From an uncultured Clostridia bacterium (lineage in GTDB: Bacteria > Bacillota > Clostridia > Christensenellales > UBA1242), in assembly GCA_947624105.1 (NCBI GenBank), contig CANQIX010000006.1:1-43734 (forward strand): a stretch of 43,734 nt of DNA, read 5' to 3'. Of the stretch, positions 16,587 to 24,263 are shown one piece after another. Every line of letters begins with the position of its first letter. The stretch's first letter is position 1. Below the pieces are notes generated by a model. It did not search any database. It was not told where the DNA came from and saw nothing but the letters and a program-made list of their open reading frames with translations. Made by a program: the position numbers and the translations under genes.

Positions 16587-17921
16587 ATGAGAGATATTAC
16601 TGAATTTATTAAAGAAAACAATATGATTAGACCCGGCGATGTTGTTGGAGTTGGCGTAAGTGGTGGCATCGATTCGATGTGTTTGCTGCACTACCTTAAC
16701 TCGATAAAAGACAAGTTAGACATCGAAGTAGTTGGGATTCATATCAATCACGGAATAAGAGAAGAAAGTGCCGATGAGGCAAAATTTGTTGCAAGTAAGT
16801 GCAGAGAATGGGGTGTAAGAGTCTACACATTTAAGATCGATTCACTTAAGATTGCCAAAGACAAAAAACTCAGCGTTGAAACGGCAGCAAGAGAGGGGAG
16901 ATACGGAATTTTTGACGCCCTTATACGAAAGGATATTGTTGATAAGATTGCGCTTGCTCATCATCAAAGCGATCAAGCAGAAACAATCTTGATGCATATC
17001 TTCCGCGGTGCTGGCCCAAGTGGAGCAAAAGGAATGGAGCCTGTGCACAATCAGGTGTTTATTCGTCCATTTCTTGATGTGTCTAAGCAAGAGATAATTG
17101 ATTACGCATCTTACAATGACATTGAATATGTTGAAGACAGCAGCAATGGCGACAACAGTTACAACCGCAATTTTATGCGCAATGTTGTTATGAAAGAAGT
17201 TTTAACACGCTGGCCAAATGCAATCGAGGCAATCAACAACTTCTCTAAATCGGTGGTAGATGACGACGAATTTATCACAAAGTCGCTTGATACAAACAGT
17301 TTGATTGTCGATAACAAGTCCGTTCAAATGCCTTGCAACATCTTCCGTCTGCACAGATCGGTTTACACACGTATGGTGTTTAAGGCCCTTTCGCTTGTGG
17401 GCGTAACAAAAGACATTGAACGTAAACATATCGATATAATCAAAGATTTGGCACTTAATCTCGACAGCGGAAAGAAAGTAAAATTTCCTCTTGATGTTGT
17501 GGTGTTTAAAGATTATGGATTTTTAACCTTTGAAAACTGCCACGTAGAGAAACCAGAGTTAAGAAAGCCAAACAAATGTATGACTTTTGAAGTTGAAAAG
17601 TTTGGAAGTGTAACAATCAACCGCGTTAAAACAAGCAATCCACGTGAAGAGGGGGTTTTGTATTTTGACTACCGAAAAGTTCCTAAAGATGCCGTTTGGC
17701 GCTTTAGAGAAGACGGAGATGTGTTTGAAAAGTTTGGTGGCGGAACAAAGAAACTTAAATCTTATCTAAACGACAAGAAGATTCCAGCAAGAAAGCGTGA
17801 TTTTATACCGGTGCTTGCAAGCGAAAACGAGGTATATGTTATTGCAGGGGTTGAGATAAGCGACAAAGTTAAAGTAGACGACGACGTTCAAACTTGCTTC
17901 TCAGTAAGAGTTCAAAAATAA
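16587..17921 (+). CDS. tilS: tRNA(Ile)-lysidine synthetase
   Basis: Attaches lysine to C34 of tRNA-Ile(CAU), changing it to read AUA. 444 aa. The N-terminal PP-loop ATPase motif SGGIDS is at residues 25-30, followed by IHINHGIREES and LAHHQSDQAETILM, all typical of TilS. The C-terminal domain begins near 340 and ends with DGDVFEKFGGGTKKLKSYLNDKKIPA, the tRNA acceptor-binding module. The ribosome-binding site GAGGAAATAG is just before the ATG. It has its own promoter and ends at an intrinsic terminator, so it is a single-gene unit. The spoIIE-tilS order is conserved in Firmicutes, although hpt and ftsH, which often follow, are absent here. Confidence 0.96.
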   Translation: MRDITEFIKENNMIRPGDVVGVGVSGGIDSMCLLHYLNSIKDKLDIEVVGIHINHGIREESADEAKFVASKCREWGVRVYTFKIDSLKIAKDKKLSVETAAREGRYGIFDALIRKDIVDKIALAHHQSDQAETILMHIFRGAGPSGAKGMEPVHNQVFIRPFLDVSKQEIIDYASYNDIEYVEDSSNGDNSYNRNFMRNVVMKEVLTRWPNAIEAINNFSKSVVDDDEFITKSLDTNSLIVDNKSVQMPCNIFRLHRSVYTRMVFKALSLVGVTKDIERKHIDIIKDLALNLDSGKKVKFPLDVVVFKDYGFLTFENCHVEKPELRKPNKCMTFEVEKFGSVTINRVKTSNPREEGVLYFDYRKVPKDAVWRFREDGDVFEKFGGGTKKLKSYLNDKKIPARKRDFIPVLASENEVYVIAGVEISDKVKVDDDVQTCFSVRVQK

Positions 17922-17925
17922 AATT

Positions 17926-17951
17926 AAAGGCATCGTTAAGATGCCTTTTTT
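17926..17951 (+). terminator. Intrinsic terminator after tilS
   Basis: Nine-base stem AAAGGCATC/GATGCCTTT with a five-base loop and a T run. Confidence 0.85.
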
Positions 17952-17971
17952 GACAAAAAATTTTAAAAAAT

Positions 17972-17981
17972 ATGGTATACT
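17972..17981 (+). promoter_or_regulatory. Extended -10 promoter for degV
   Basis: TGGTATACT (extended -10 form TG-n-TATACT, with TATACT at 17976-17981). A TTGACA at 17950 is 20 nt upstream, longer than ideal, so the extended -10 probably matters. Confidence 0.5.
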
Positions 17982-18035
17982 TTCTTTGAAAAATTGAACA
18001 AATTTGATAAAATTTAATTAGATTAAGGAGAAATT

Positions 18036-18887
18036 ATGTCAAAAATTGCAATATCAGCAGAAAGCACAATAGATTTGCCAAAAGAACTGCTTCAAAAATA
18101 CAACATTGAAATTTTGCCATACACTGTTATTTTGGGCGATGTCGAAAACTTAGACGGAGAGATAAAGCCACAAGATATCTTTGACTATGTAGCAAAAACG
18201 AAAAAATTGCCAAAGACTTCGGCGATAAACAGAGAACAATATTCTGTTCATTTTAAGAAATTATTAGAAAATTATGACGCTGTGATTCACCTTACACTTT
18301 CAAGTCAAATTTCCTCCTCTTGTGAGCACGCAAAAGAGGTTGCATCGCAGATGGAAAATGTGTATATTGTCGACACAAAATCGCTGTCCACCGGAATTGC
18401 TCTGCTTGCTATTTATGCAAGAGAACTTGCAGATGGTGGAAAGAGTGCAAGAGAGGTATATGAGGCCGTTTTAAAACGCGTTCCTTTCGTTCAGGCAAGT
18501 TTTGTTTTGAAAAAACTCGACTATCTTTATAAGGGTGGAAGATGCTCGGCACTGAAGTTTTTTGGTGCAAATTTGCTAAAAATAAGACCACAAATCATTA
18601 TGAAAGATGGCAAAATGGGGCCAAATCACAAATACCGCGGAACGATGGAAAAGGTTGTTGCAAACTATTGTAAAGACACCTTGCAAGACTTCAACACTCC
18701 AGATTTGTCAGTTGCGTTTGTAACATACACAACGGCATCGCAGGAGATGGTTGATATCGCCACAAATGCTCTTAAGGAGAGAGGTTTTAAGCAAATCTAT
18801 GTAACTGTTGCAGGATCAACGATAACAAGCCACTGCGGAGAAGATACGCTTGGAATTTTGTATATAAATGACGGCGAAGCAAAATAA
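18036..18887 (+). CDS. DegV family fatty-acid-binding protein
   Basis: 283 aa, a two-domain DegV protein. Relatives (FakB) bind a fatty acid and present it to the kinase FakA for phosphorylation and entry into phospholipid synthesis. Visible features are the start pattern IAISAESTIDLP, HLTLSSQISSSCEHA in the binding cleft, the central YLYKGGRCSALKFFGANLLKIRP (family hallmark) and a C-terminal ITSHCGEDTLGILY. A strong AAGGAG site precedes the ATG. No fakA-like gene is nearby. It is a single-gene unit with an extended -10 promoter and a terminator. Confidence 0.94.
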   Translation: MSKIAISAESTIDLPKELLQKYNIEILPYTVILGDVENLDGEIKPQDIFDYVAKTKKLPKTSAINREQYSVHFKKLLENYDAVIHLTLSSQISSSCEHAKEVASQMENVYIVDTKSLSTGIALLAIYARELADGGKSAREVYEAVLKRVPFVQASFVLKKLDYLYKGGRCSALKFFGANLLKIRPQIIMKDGKMGPNHKYRGTMEKVVANYCKDTLQDFNTPDLSVAFVTYTTASQEMVDIATNALKERGFKQIYVTVAGSTITSHCGEDTLGILYINDGEAK

Positions 18888-18908
18888 TTTATAATTTATA
18901 AAAACGAT

Positions 18909-18937
18909 AAAAAACCGAGAAAAACTCGGTTTTTTTG
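18909..18937 (+). terminator. Intrinsic terminator after degV
   Basis: AAAAAACCGAG/CTCGGTTTTTT stem with an A5 loop and a T run. Confidence 0.85.
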
Positions 18938-18971
18938 TATATTTTTGCCACAAATTACAGAAAATAACAGA

Positions 18972-19082
18972 ATGAAAAAGAGAAAAAAGAAATTTCAAAG
19001 CAAAACTGACCCATTAGGTTCTTACACCGGTGTGCCACGAAATCCATACGACTTACCACAGCAAGATGCCGATGATCTTTAA
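18972..19082 (+). CDS. Conserved-looking 36-aa protein ending in QDADDL (absent from ORF track)
   Basis: An ORF of 36 codons, too short for the supplied track. It has a basic N-terminus (MKKRKKKFQ), a centre DPLGSYTGVPRNPY and the C-terminus LPQQDADDL. I recall small clostridial hypothetical proteins with the pattern DP-GS-TG-P ... QDADDL, so I think this is a real member; that recollection needs a search. No hydrophobic segment is present, so it is probably cytoplasmic and disordered. There is no strong ribosome-binding site. It lies between the degV terminator and the promoter of the TtcA-like gene. Function is unknown. Confidence 0.65.
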   Translation: MKKRKKKFQSKTDPLGSYTGVPRNPYDLPQQDADDL

Positions 19083-19101
19083 GTTTTAATTGCAAATTCT
19101 G

Positions 19102-19130
19102 TTGAAAATTTTTTATAAAAGTAGTATTAT
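19102..19130 (+). promoter_or_regulatory. Promoter placing the start site at the ATG (leaderless type)
   Basis: TTGAAA (19102-19107), 17 nt, TATTAT (19125-19130), then six bases to the ATG at 19137. No Shine-Dalgarno sequence. Confidence 0.7.
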
Positions 19131-19136
19131 GCTTTT

Positions 19137-19979
19137 ATGAAAAAAGAGTTGACGAAGGCGCAAGAGGTAGAGCGCAGTTTGATTAAAAGGTTCAGAAAAG
19201 AAATCTGGACAAAGTTTATTTTGGCGCTAAAGCGTTACGATATGATTGCTGAAGGCGATAAAATTGCGGTTTGTATATCGGGTGGAAAGGACAGCGTTTT
19301 GCTTGCCAAGTTGTTTCAAATGTTGAAGAAGATTAGCGATGTAAATTTTGATGTCGAATATATCTCAATGAATCCGGGTTACAACGAGGAAAATTTGAAA
19401 CTGCTCAAAGAAAATGCTGAAAAACTTGAAATTCCTCTCACGATATTTGAAACTAACATCTTTGATTCGGTGTATAAGATGGACGGTTCGCCTTGCTATG
19501 TCTGTGCGAGAATGAGAAGAGGATATCTCTACAAAAAGGCGCAGGAGTTGGGTTGCAACAAGATTGCGCTTGCTCATCACTTTACTGACGTTGTTGTAAC
19601 AACTGTGATGGCGATGTTCTATGGGGCACAACTGCAAGCGATGCCACCTAAGGTTGTGTCTAAAAACTTTGAAGGAATGGAGATAATTAGGCCACTATAT
19701 TGCATCGACGAAGAGGATATAATCAAATGGAAAAACTATAACAACCTACAATTTTTGCAGTGTGCGTGCCGATTTACTGAGGCGTGCGAAGTCGACGAAT
19801 CTCTCTCCGCGCGCGCAAAAGTAAAAGCATTGCTTAAAAACTTAGAATGGGATATTCCAGCACTAAAAGCACACATCTTTAAAAGCGTGCACAATGTCGA
19901 TGTAGATACGATGGTTGGAGTGAAACACAAGGGAGAATATTACGACTTTGAAAAATTGTTTAACGACAGAAAAAAATAA
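19137..19979 (+). CDS. TtcA-family tRNA thiolation enzyme (2-thiocytidine-type)
   Basis: 280 aa. A PP-loop ATPase of the TtcA/TtuA group, which activates a tRNA base with ATP and replaces oxygen with sulphur using an iron-sulphur cluster; TtcA acts on C32. The PP-loop SGGKDS is at 48-53. Cys120 and Cys123 in CYVCARMRRG match the cluster motif, and a further Cys lies in LQCACRFTEAC near 207. LAHHFTDVVVTTVM corresponds to the family helix after the central motif, although the usual HH..D..ET reads HHFTDVVVT here. Target base and position are not certain. It is a leaderless-type start, ending at a bidirectional terminator shared with galU. Confidence 0.88.
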   Translation: MKKELTKAQEVERSLIKRFRKEIWTKFILALKRYDMIAEGDKIAVCISGGKDSVLLAKLFQMLKKISDVNFDVEYISMNPGYNEENLKLLKENAEKLEIPLTIFETNIFDSVYKMDGSPCYVCARMRRGYLYKKAQELGCNKIALAHHFTDVVVTTVMAMFYGAQLQAMPPKVVSKNFEGMEIIRPLYCIDEEDIIKWKNYNNLQFLQCACRFTEACEVDESLSARAKVKALLKNLEWDIPALKAHIFKSVHNVDVDTMVGVKHKGEYYDFEKLFNDRKK

Positions 19980-20008
19980 AAAAACGAAGAAAAATCTTCG
20001 TTTTTTTT
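19980..20008. terminator. Bidirectional terminator between ttcA-like gene and galU
   Basis: AAAAACGAAGA/TCTTCGTTTTT stem with an AAAA loop and T runs on both strands. Confidence 0.85.
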
Positions 20009-20028
20009 GATATTTTTGCTTAAAAAGA

Positions 20029-20904
20029 CTATTTTTTGTTTAAAACAGTTTCCATATATTCCAAAAGCCCTTTGTTTACGCTGTCATCTTTTAATGCCAT
20101 ATCTATGCAGCACTTCAAAAATTCAAGTTTGTTGCCGCAATCATAGTATATGCCATCAAAGTTGTAGCAGCCAACCTTTCCTTGTTTTGCAAGGGTGTTA
20201 AGGGCATCAGCAAGCCACACTTCGCCATTTACAGGAGGAGTTTTTTCAAGCACATCGAAAATCTCTGGATTTACGATATATCTTGCAAGGCTTATCAAAT
20301 TGGTTGGGGGATTCTTTGGTTTTTCAATGATTCCATCAATCAAATAGCATCTGTCAAACAACTTTTTGTTTACGATGGTAGAGGAATATATTGGCACAAC
20401 TTCGATTGGCTTTTCTGTGCAAGCGGTGAAGTTAAGTCCGGTTTTTTCGTAGGCCTTAATAAGTTGACCTATAACCGGCTTCTCTTCGTTATAGCACAAA
20501 TCATCGCCAAACAAAATTCCAAAAGGTTTGTTCTGTGCCCATTCTTTTAGACTGTATATTGCGCCACCAGAACCACCCATTTCTCCTTGATAGATGTATG
20601 AGATTTCAACGTTGTCGATTATCTCATTTAGTTCGTCAAGAAGGTGGATTTTTTCAGTTCCTTTTAGGCTTTTTTCAAGTTCAACATTGTGAGACAGAAA
20701 ATTTTTTACAAGATGTTCTTTTTCTTTTGAAATGACAATTGCAACTCTTCTTACTCCACTTCTGTAGATTTCGCTAAGTTGATAGAGGAGGGTTGGTTTG
20801 TTGAAGATAGGAAAAACCTCTTTTGCAACGGCCTTTGTTGCTGGTAAGAAACGTGTTCCTTTTCCAGCCATTAAAATTGTGCATTGTGTAATTGTTCTGC
20901 TCAT
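20029..20904 (-). CDS. galU: UTP-glucose-1-phosphate uridylyltransferase
   Basis: Makes UDP-glucose from UTP and glucose-1-phosphate, the donor for envelope polysaccharides and glycolipids. 291 aa, usual length. Motifs are the nucleotide-binding LMAGKGTRFLPATKAVAKEVFPI (here LMAGKGTRF instead of the commoner PVAGLGTRF), KPTLLYQLSEIYRSG, GGSGGAIYSLKEW and LFGDDLCYN. The start has an AGGAGT site only 11 nt after the stop of the GGGtGRT gene, so it is the third gene of that minus-strand operon. UDP-glucose could serve the glycosyltransferases upstream; this link is inference. Confidence 0.95.
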   Translation of the reverse strand: MSRTITQCTILMAGKGTRFLPATKAVAKEVFPIFNKPTLLYQLSEIYRSGVRRVAIVISKEKEHLVKNFLSHNVELEKSLKGTEKIHLLDELNEIIDNVEISYIYQGEMGGSGGAIYSLKEWAQNKPFGILFGDDLCYNEEKPVIGQLIKAYEKTGLNFTACTEKPIEVVPIYSSTIVNKKLFDRCYLIDGIIEKPKNPPTNLISLARYIVNPEIFDVLEKTPPVNGEVWLADALNTLAKQGKVGCYNFDGIYYDCGNKLEFLKCCIDMALKDDSVNKGLLEYMETVLNKK

Positions 20905-20915
20905 ATAACTCCTTT

Positions 20916-21884
20916 TTATTTAGCCAGTGCAACTGCAACAGCAAGCGAAACGGTTGCGCCAACCATAGGGTTGTTGCCCATTCCAATAAAGCCCATCATT
21001 GCAACGTGTGCTGGAACGGAACTGCTTCCGGCAAATTGTGCATCACAGTGCATTCTGCCCATTGTGTCGGTCATACCGTAACTTGCAGGGCCACATCTCA
21101 TATTGTCTGGGTGAAGGGTTCTTCCTGTTCCGCCACCAGATGCAACAGAGAAGTATTTTCTTCCGTTTTCATTGCACCACTTTTTGTATGTTCCAGCAAC
21201 TGGGTGTTGGAAACGAGTTGGGTTAGTTGAGTTACCGGTGATTGAAACGTCAACTTGTTCGTGCTGCATAATTGCAACGCCTTCACTTACATCATAAGCG
21301 CCATAAATCTTTACGGCAGAGCGTTCTCCCTTTGAAAATGCTTGTTCTCCTAAGATTTTAAGAGTTTGACTTTCTTTATCAAACACGGTGTTTACATAAG
21401 TGAATCCGTTTACTCTTGCAATGATGTAAGCGGCGTCTTTTCCAAGACCATTTAAAACTACCTTAAGTGGAGTTTTTCTTGTTTTGTTTGCAGTGCGGGC
21501 AATGCCCATAGCGCCCTCTGCAGCAGCAAAACTTTCGTGCCCAGCAAGGAAGCAGAAGCACTTTGTTTTTTCATCAAGAAGTCTAGAAGCAAGGTTGCCG
21601 TGTCCAAGACCAACTTTACGTTCGTCTGCAACAGAACCTTTTACGCAATATGCTTGAAGACCAATGCCGATTTTTTCAGCGGCTTCGCAGGCATTCTTTG
21701 CCTTTTCAGTAAGGGCGATTGCAGTGCCAAGTGTGTAGGCTTCAACAGCGTTGTCAAAGCAGATTGGTTGAATATCTCTTACAATTTTTTCTACATCAAT
21801 TCCTGCCTTTGTGCAAACTGCTTTCGCGTCGTCTAAACTTTTCCAATTATACTTTTTTAAAGTTACGTTTACGTTATTGTCCAT
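20916..21884 (-). CDS. GGGtGRT protein, conserved clostridial protein of unknown function
   Basis: 322 aa. It belongs to the family named for its motif GGGTGRT, seen here as SVASGGGTGRTLHPDNMRCG about 90 residues from the end, followed by DTMGRMHCDAQFAGSSSVPAHVA and a Gly/Ala-rich tail. The glycine-rich loop and conserved Cys residues suggest a cofactor or nucleotide site, but no reaction is known to me. The ATG overlaps the stop of the preceding NifU-like gene by one base (TAATG), so the two are translationally coupled, and the pair probably works as one unit. galU follows after 11 nt. There is no signal peptide. Confidence 0.85.
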   Translation of the reverse strand: MDNNVNVTLKKYNWKSLDDAKAVCTKAGIDVEKIVRDIQPICFDNAVEAYTLGTAIALTEKAKNACEAAEKIGIGLQAYCVKGSVADERKVGLGHGNLASRLLDEKTKCFCFLAGHESFAAAEGAMGIARTANKTRKTPLKVVLNGLGKDAAYIIARVNGFTYVNTVFDKESQTLKILGEQAFSKGERSAVKIYGAYDVSEGVAIMQHEQVDVSITGNSTNPTRFQHPVAGTYKKWCNENGRKYFSVASGGGTGRTLHPDNMRCGPASYGMTDTMGRMHCDAQFAGSSSVPAHVAMMGFIGMGNNPMVGATVSLAVAVALAK

Positions 21885-22546
21885 TATAAACTCCTTGGAT
21901 TTACATAACTTACAGCTTCGTCAAATCTTCCATAAGTCTTTTTCGACTTTTCAATAGCATCTTTGCAAGTTCTTTCTGTTTCCATATTCTTAAGAAGAAG
22001 TCCAAGGTTGATATATTCATATCCAATAACTTCTCCATTCTTATCAAGTGCCATTCTGGTGATGTATCCTTCTGTTAAGTTGAGGTATCTTACACCTGTT
22101 TTGTCAGTTGAAAAGATTGTTGCAACTTGGCTTGCCTTATACTTTCCAAGGTCTTCAAGTGATGTTCCAACTTCAAGTCCACCAAGTGAGAAAGCAGATT
22201 GACTTCTTCCATAAACAAGTTGCAAGAAGATGTTTTTCATTGCATCGTTTATCGCATCGCAAACAAGGTCTGTGTTCAATGCTTCAAGCAATGTTTTTCC
22301 AATTAAAATTTCTCCTGCCATTGCTGCTGAGTGGGTCATACCACTGCAACCGATTGTTTCTACTAGCGCCTCTTTAATAATTCCGTTCTTCACGTTGAGG
22401 GTAAGTTTGCAAGCACCTTGTTGAGGAGCGCAAGTTCCACAGCCGTGAGAGAATCCGGAAATTTGAGAGATGTCTTTTGTTTGAGTCCATTTCCCTTCCT
22501 GAGGAATTGGAGAAGGCCCAAAACCGCACATGTTTTTTACTTCCAT
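21884..22546 (-). CDS. NifU-like iron-sulphur scaffold-type protein paired with GGGtGRT
   Basis: 220 aa. The middle resembles the IscU/NifU N-terminal scaffold fold, with Cys residues at HGCGTCAPQQGACKL, ETIGCSGMTHSAA and DLVCDAINDA, so a bound iron-sulphur cluster is likely. It is longer than IscU (about 125 aa), and the C-terminal part (GVRYLNLTEGYITRMALDKN onward) is specific to this family. A strong AAGGAGA site precedes the ATG; the start MEVKNMCGFG places a Cys near the N-terminus. It is the first gene of the scaffold-GGGtGRT-galU operon, with its own promoter and a structured 5' leader. No sulphur donor (nifS/iscS) is nearby. Confidence 0.82.
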   Translation of the reverse strand: MEVKNMCGFGPSPIPQEGKWTQTKDISQISGFSHGCGTCAPQQGACKLTLNVKNGIIKEALVETIGCSGMTHSAAMAGEILIGKTLLEALNTDLVCDAINDAMKNIFLQLVYGRSQSAFSLGGLEVGTSLEDLGKYKASQVATIFSTDKTGVRYLNLTEGYITRMALDKNGEVIGYEYINLGLLLKNMETERTCKDAIEKSKKTYGRFDEAVSYVNPRSL

Positions 22547-22570
22547 TATGTTCTCCTTTAAATTTTGGTC

Positions 22571-22597
22571 TTAGAAAAAGTTGAGGTAACTTTTCTA
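22571..22597 (-). promoter_or_regulatory. Hairpin in the 5' leader of the NifU-like/GGGtGRT operon
   Basis: TTAGAAAAAGTT and AACTTTTCTAA form a stem of about 11 bp with one bulge and a five-base loop. It lies between the predicted transcription start (near 22607) and the ribosome-binding site. No T run follows on the minus strand, so it is not a simple terminator. Confidence 0.5.
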
Positions 22598-22613
22598 ATC
22601 TTAAACCAAAAAT

Positions 22614-22641
22614 AGTATAACAAATTTGTTTTCATTTTCAA
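22614..22641 (-). promoter_or_regulatory. Promoter of the NifU-like/GGGtGRT/galU operon
   Basis: Minus strand TTGAAA (22636-22641), 16 nt, TATACT (22614-22619). Confidence 0.6.
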
Positions 22642-22651
22642 AACGAATTAC

Positions 22652-22680
22652 TTGACAAAAAAAATATTATGTGTTAAGAT
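22652..22680 (+). promoter_or_regulatory. Sigma-A promoter of the T-box/tyrS unit
   Basis: TTGACA (22652-22657), 17 nt, TAAGAT (22675-22680). It is divergent from the NifU-like operon promoter, with about 10 bp between the two -35 boxes. Confidence 0.8.
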
Positions 22681-22686
22681 TTTCGC

Positions 22687-22910
22687 ATAATCAAGATGGT
22701 GGGTTAAACCCAGTAAGTTTTGGCGCATAATTTAGAGAGAGATTGGCTGCTGAAAAATCTATGAGCGTTAAAACCGAATTACACTTAACTCAAGTTTTGC
22801 GCAGTCCTGCGAAAAGGCGATAATAAGGAATTCCGCATCTGGAATTTGAATTTAGGTGGTACCACGAAAGCATACTTCGTCCTAAAGCGTTGTATGCTTT
22901 TTTATTTTTT
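22687..22910 (+). promoter_or_regulatory. T-box riboswitch, tyrosine (specifier TAC)
   Basis: Leader RNA that senses uncharged tRNA-Tyr and controls tyrS by antitermination. The base of stem I pairs 22700-22707 with 22785-22792. The 5' strand has AGTA (S-turn) and the upper part has AGAGAGATTGGCTGCTGAAA, as in other T-boxes. The specifier loop reads GAAT-TAC-A with TAC at 22780-22782, a tyrosine codon. Stem III is AATTCC/GGAATT near 22830-22846. The T-box sequence TTAGGTGGTACCACG is at 22852-22866, with GGTGGTACC able to pair with the tRNA NCCA end. The terminator follows immediately. Together with the promoters, it fills the only gene-free stretch over 300 nt in the window. Confidence 0.93.
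22867..22910 (+). terminator. T-box regulated terminator
   Basis: Nine-base stem AAAGCATAC (22867-22875) with GTATGCTTT (22892-22900), then a T-rich run. Its 5' side abuts the T-box sequence, allowing the exclusive antiterminator. Confidence 0.85.
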
Positions 22911-22922
22911 GTGAGGTGAGGT

Positions 22923-24152
22923 ATGGTTGATACAAACTTGTTTAACGAACTAAAAGAAAGAGGGCTTTTATATCAATGCACCGATGAAGAGGCTCTTAAA
23001 AAGATGCTGGAAAGCGGAGAACCTATAACGCTTTATGAAGGTTCTGACCCAACTGCAGACAGTTTGCACATAGGACACTGCGTGCCATATTGTATTTTAC
23101 GCCGTTTTCAAAAGGCAGGACACAAAGTTTTGGTGCTTATGGGCGGAGCAACTGCTTGCATAGGAGATCCTTCCGGCAAAAGCGATATGAGGCCGATGAT
23201 GACCAAAGAACAGATTGACAAAAACATCGAAAAGATAAAGAAAACTCTCAGCGTTTTTCTTGACTTTGACGGCGAAAATCCAGCGATAATTGTCAACAAC
23301 GCCGATTGGTTTAAGAACTTAAATTACATCGACTTTATGCGCGAAATTGGGGTGCATTTCAATATAAATAAGATGCTTTCAAACGAGATTTATGCAAACA
23401 GAATAAGCGAAGGTGGACTTTCGCTGTTTGAACTTGGATATATGCCTATGCAGGCGTATGACTTTGTGCATCTTAACAGAGAGTATGGTTGCACACTTCA
23501 ATATGGCGGAGCAGACCAGTGGGGAAATATCGCCGCCGGGGTGGAACTTGCGCGCAAACTTAACTATGTAAACGGCACAAATGTAAATTTGGTGGGCGCA
23601 ACAAATCCACTGCTTTTAACTCCAGAGGGCAAGAAGATGGGCAAAACCGAAAGGGGAGCAATTTGGATTGATAAAGACAAAATCTCCGCTTACGACTTCT
23701 ATCAAGGCATCTACCAAACGCCAGATGCGTGCGTAAGAATGATGTTTGCACTCTTCACCGACCTTCCTATGAAGGAGATAGACGAACTTATCAAAACGGA
23801 CATTGTTGCAGCGAAAAAGAGATTATCCTATGAACTTACAAAATTTGTTCGTGGAGAGGAAGATGCAAAGAAAGCAGAGGAGGCATCAAACGCTTTGTTT
23901 AGTGGCGCAGGAAGTTTGGAAAACGCTCCTACACTTAAAGTAAACTTGCCTTGCCAACTTGTTGACGTTCTGTTTGAAAGCGGACTTGTTGCATCAAAGT
24001 CAGACGGGCGCAGAATGTGTCAGCAGGGTGCTGTTTTGATAAATTCTCGTCAAGAGAACAACTTTGCATACCAAATCACAGAGAGCGATTTTGTGGACGG
24101 AGTTTGCATACTTAGAAGAGGCAAAAAGAACTTTGTTAAACTTGAAAAATAG
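22923..24152 (+). CDS. tyrS: Tyrosyl-tRNA synthetase
   Basis: Charges tRNA-Tyr. 409 aa, class I synthetase of the TyrS group. Visible are the HIGH-type motif in PTADSLHIGHCVPY, YMPMQAYDFVHL, GGADQWGNI (tyrosine pocket), the KMSKS-type loop KKMGKTERGAIW and a C-terminal S4-like RNA-binding domain (VDVLFESGLVASKSDGRRM). The start has GTGAGGTGAGGT upstream. It is controlled by the tyrosine T-box, so uncharged tRNA-Tyr should raise expression. Confidence 0.97.
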   Translation: MVDTNLFNELKERGLLYQCTDEEALKKMLESGEPITLYEGSDPTADSLHIGHCVPYCILRRFQKAGHKVLVLMGGATACIGDPSGKSDMRPMMTKEQIDKNIEKIKKTLSVFLDFDGENPAIIVNNADWFKNLNYIDFMREIGVHFNINKMLSNEIYANRISEGGLSLFELGYMPMQAYDFVHLNREYGCTLQYGGADQWGNIAAGVELARKLNYVNGTNVNLVGATNPLLLTPEGKKMGKTERGAIWIDKDKISAYDFYQGIYQTPDACVRMMFALFTDLPMKEIDELIKTDIVAAKKRLSYELTKFVRGEEDAKKAEEASNALFSGAGSLENAPTLKVNLPCQLVDVLFESGLVASKSDGRRMCQQGAVLINSRQENNFAYQITESDFVDGVCILRRGKKNFVKLEK

Positions 24153-24173
24153 TTTTAGCAAGGCTTAATAATA

Positions 24174-24207
24174 AGGGATTGTAAAACGATTTACAATCTC
24201 TTTTTTT
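24174..24207 (+). terminator. Intrinsic terminator after tyrS
   Basis: A 12-bp stem (24174-24185 with 24190-24201, one G-T pair), ACGA loop, T run. Confidence 0.8.
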
Positions 24208-24227
24208 AACAGATATATAAAAATAAA

Positions 24228-24256
24228 TTGCTTTAATCCATCTTTTTTGATAAAAT
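24228..24256 (+). promoter_or_regulatory. Promoter placing the start site at the ATG (leaderless type)
   Basis: TTGCTT (24228-24233), 17 nt, TAAAAT (24251-24256), then seven bases to the ATG at 24264. No Shine-Dalgarno sequence. Confidence 0.6.
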
Positions 24257-24263
24257 TAAAACG

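Noticed and set aside
20916-22546. Nitrogen fixation gene cluster suggested by NifU similarity
   Set aside because: No nif structural or nifS gene is present; the protein matches the GGGtGRT-associated scaffold type.
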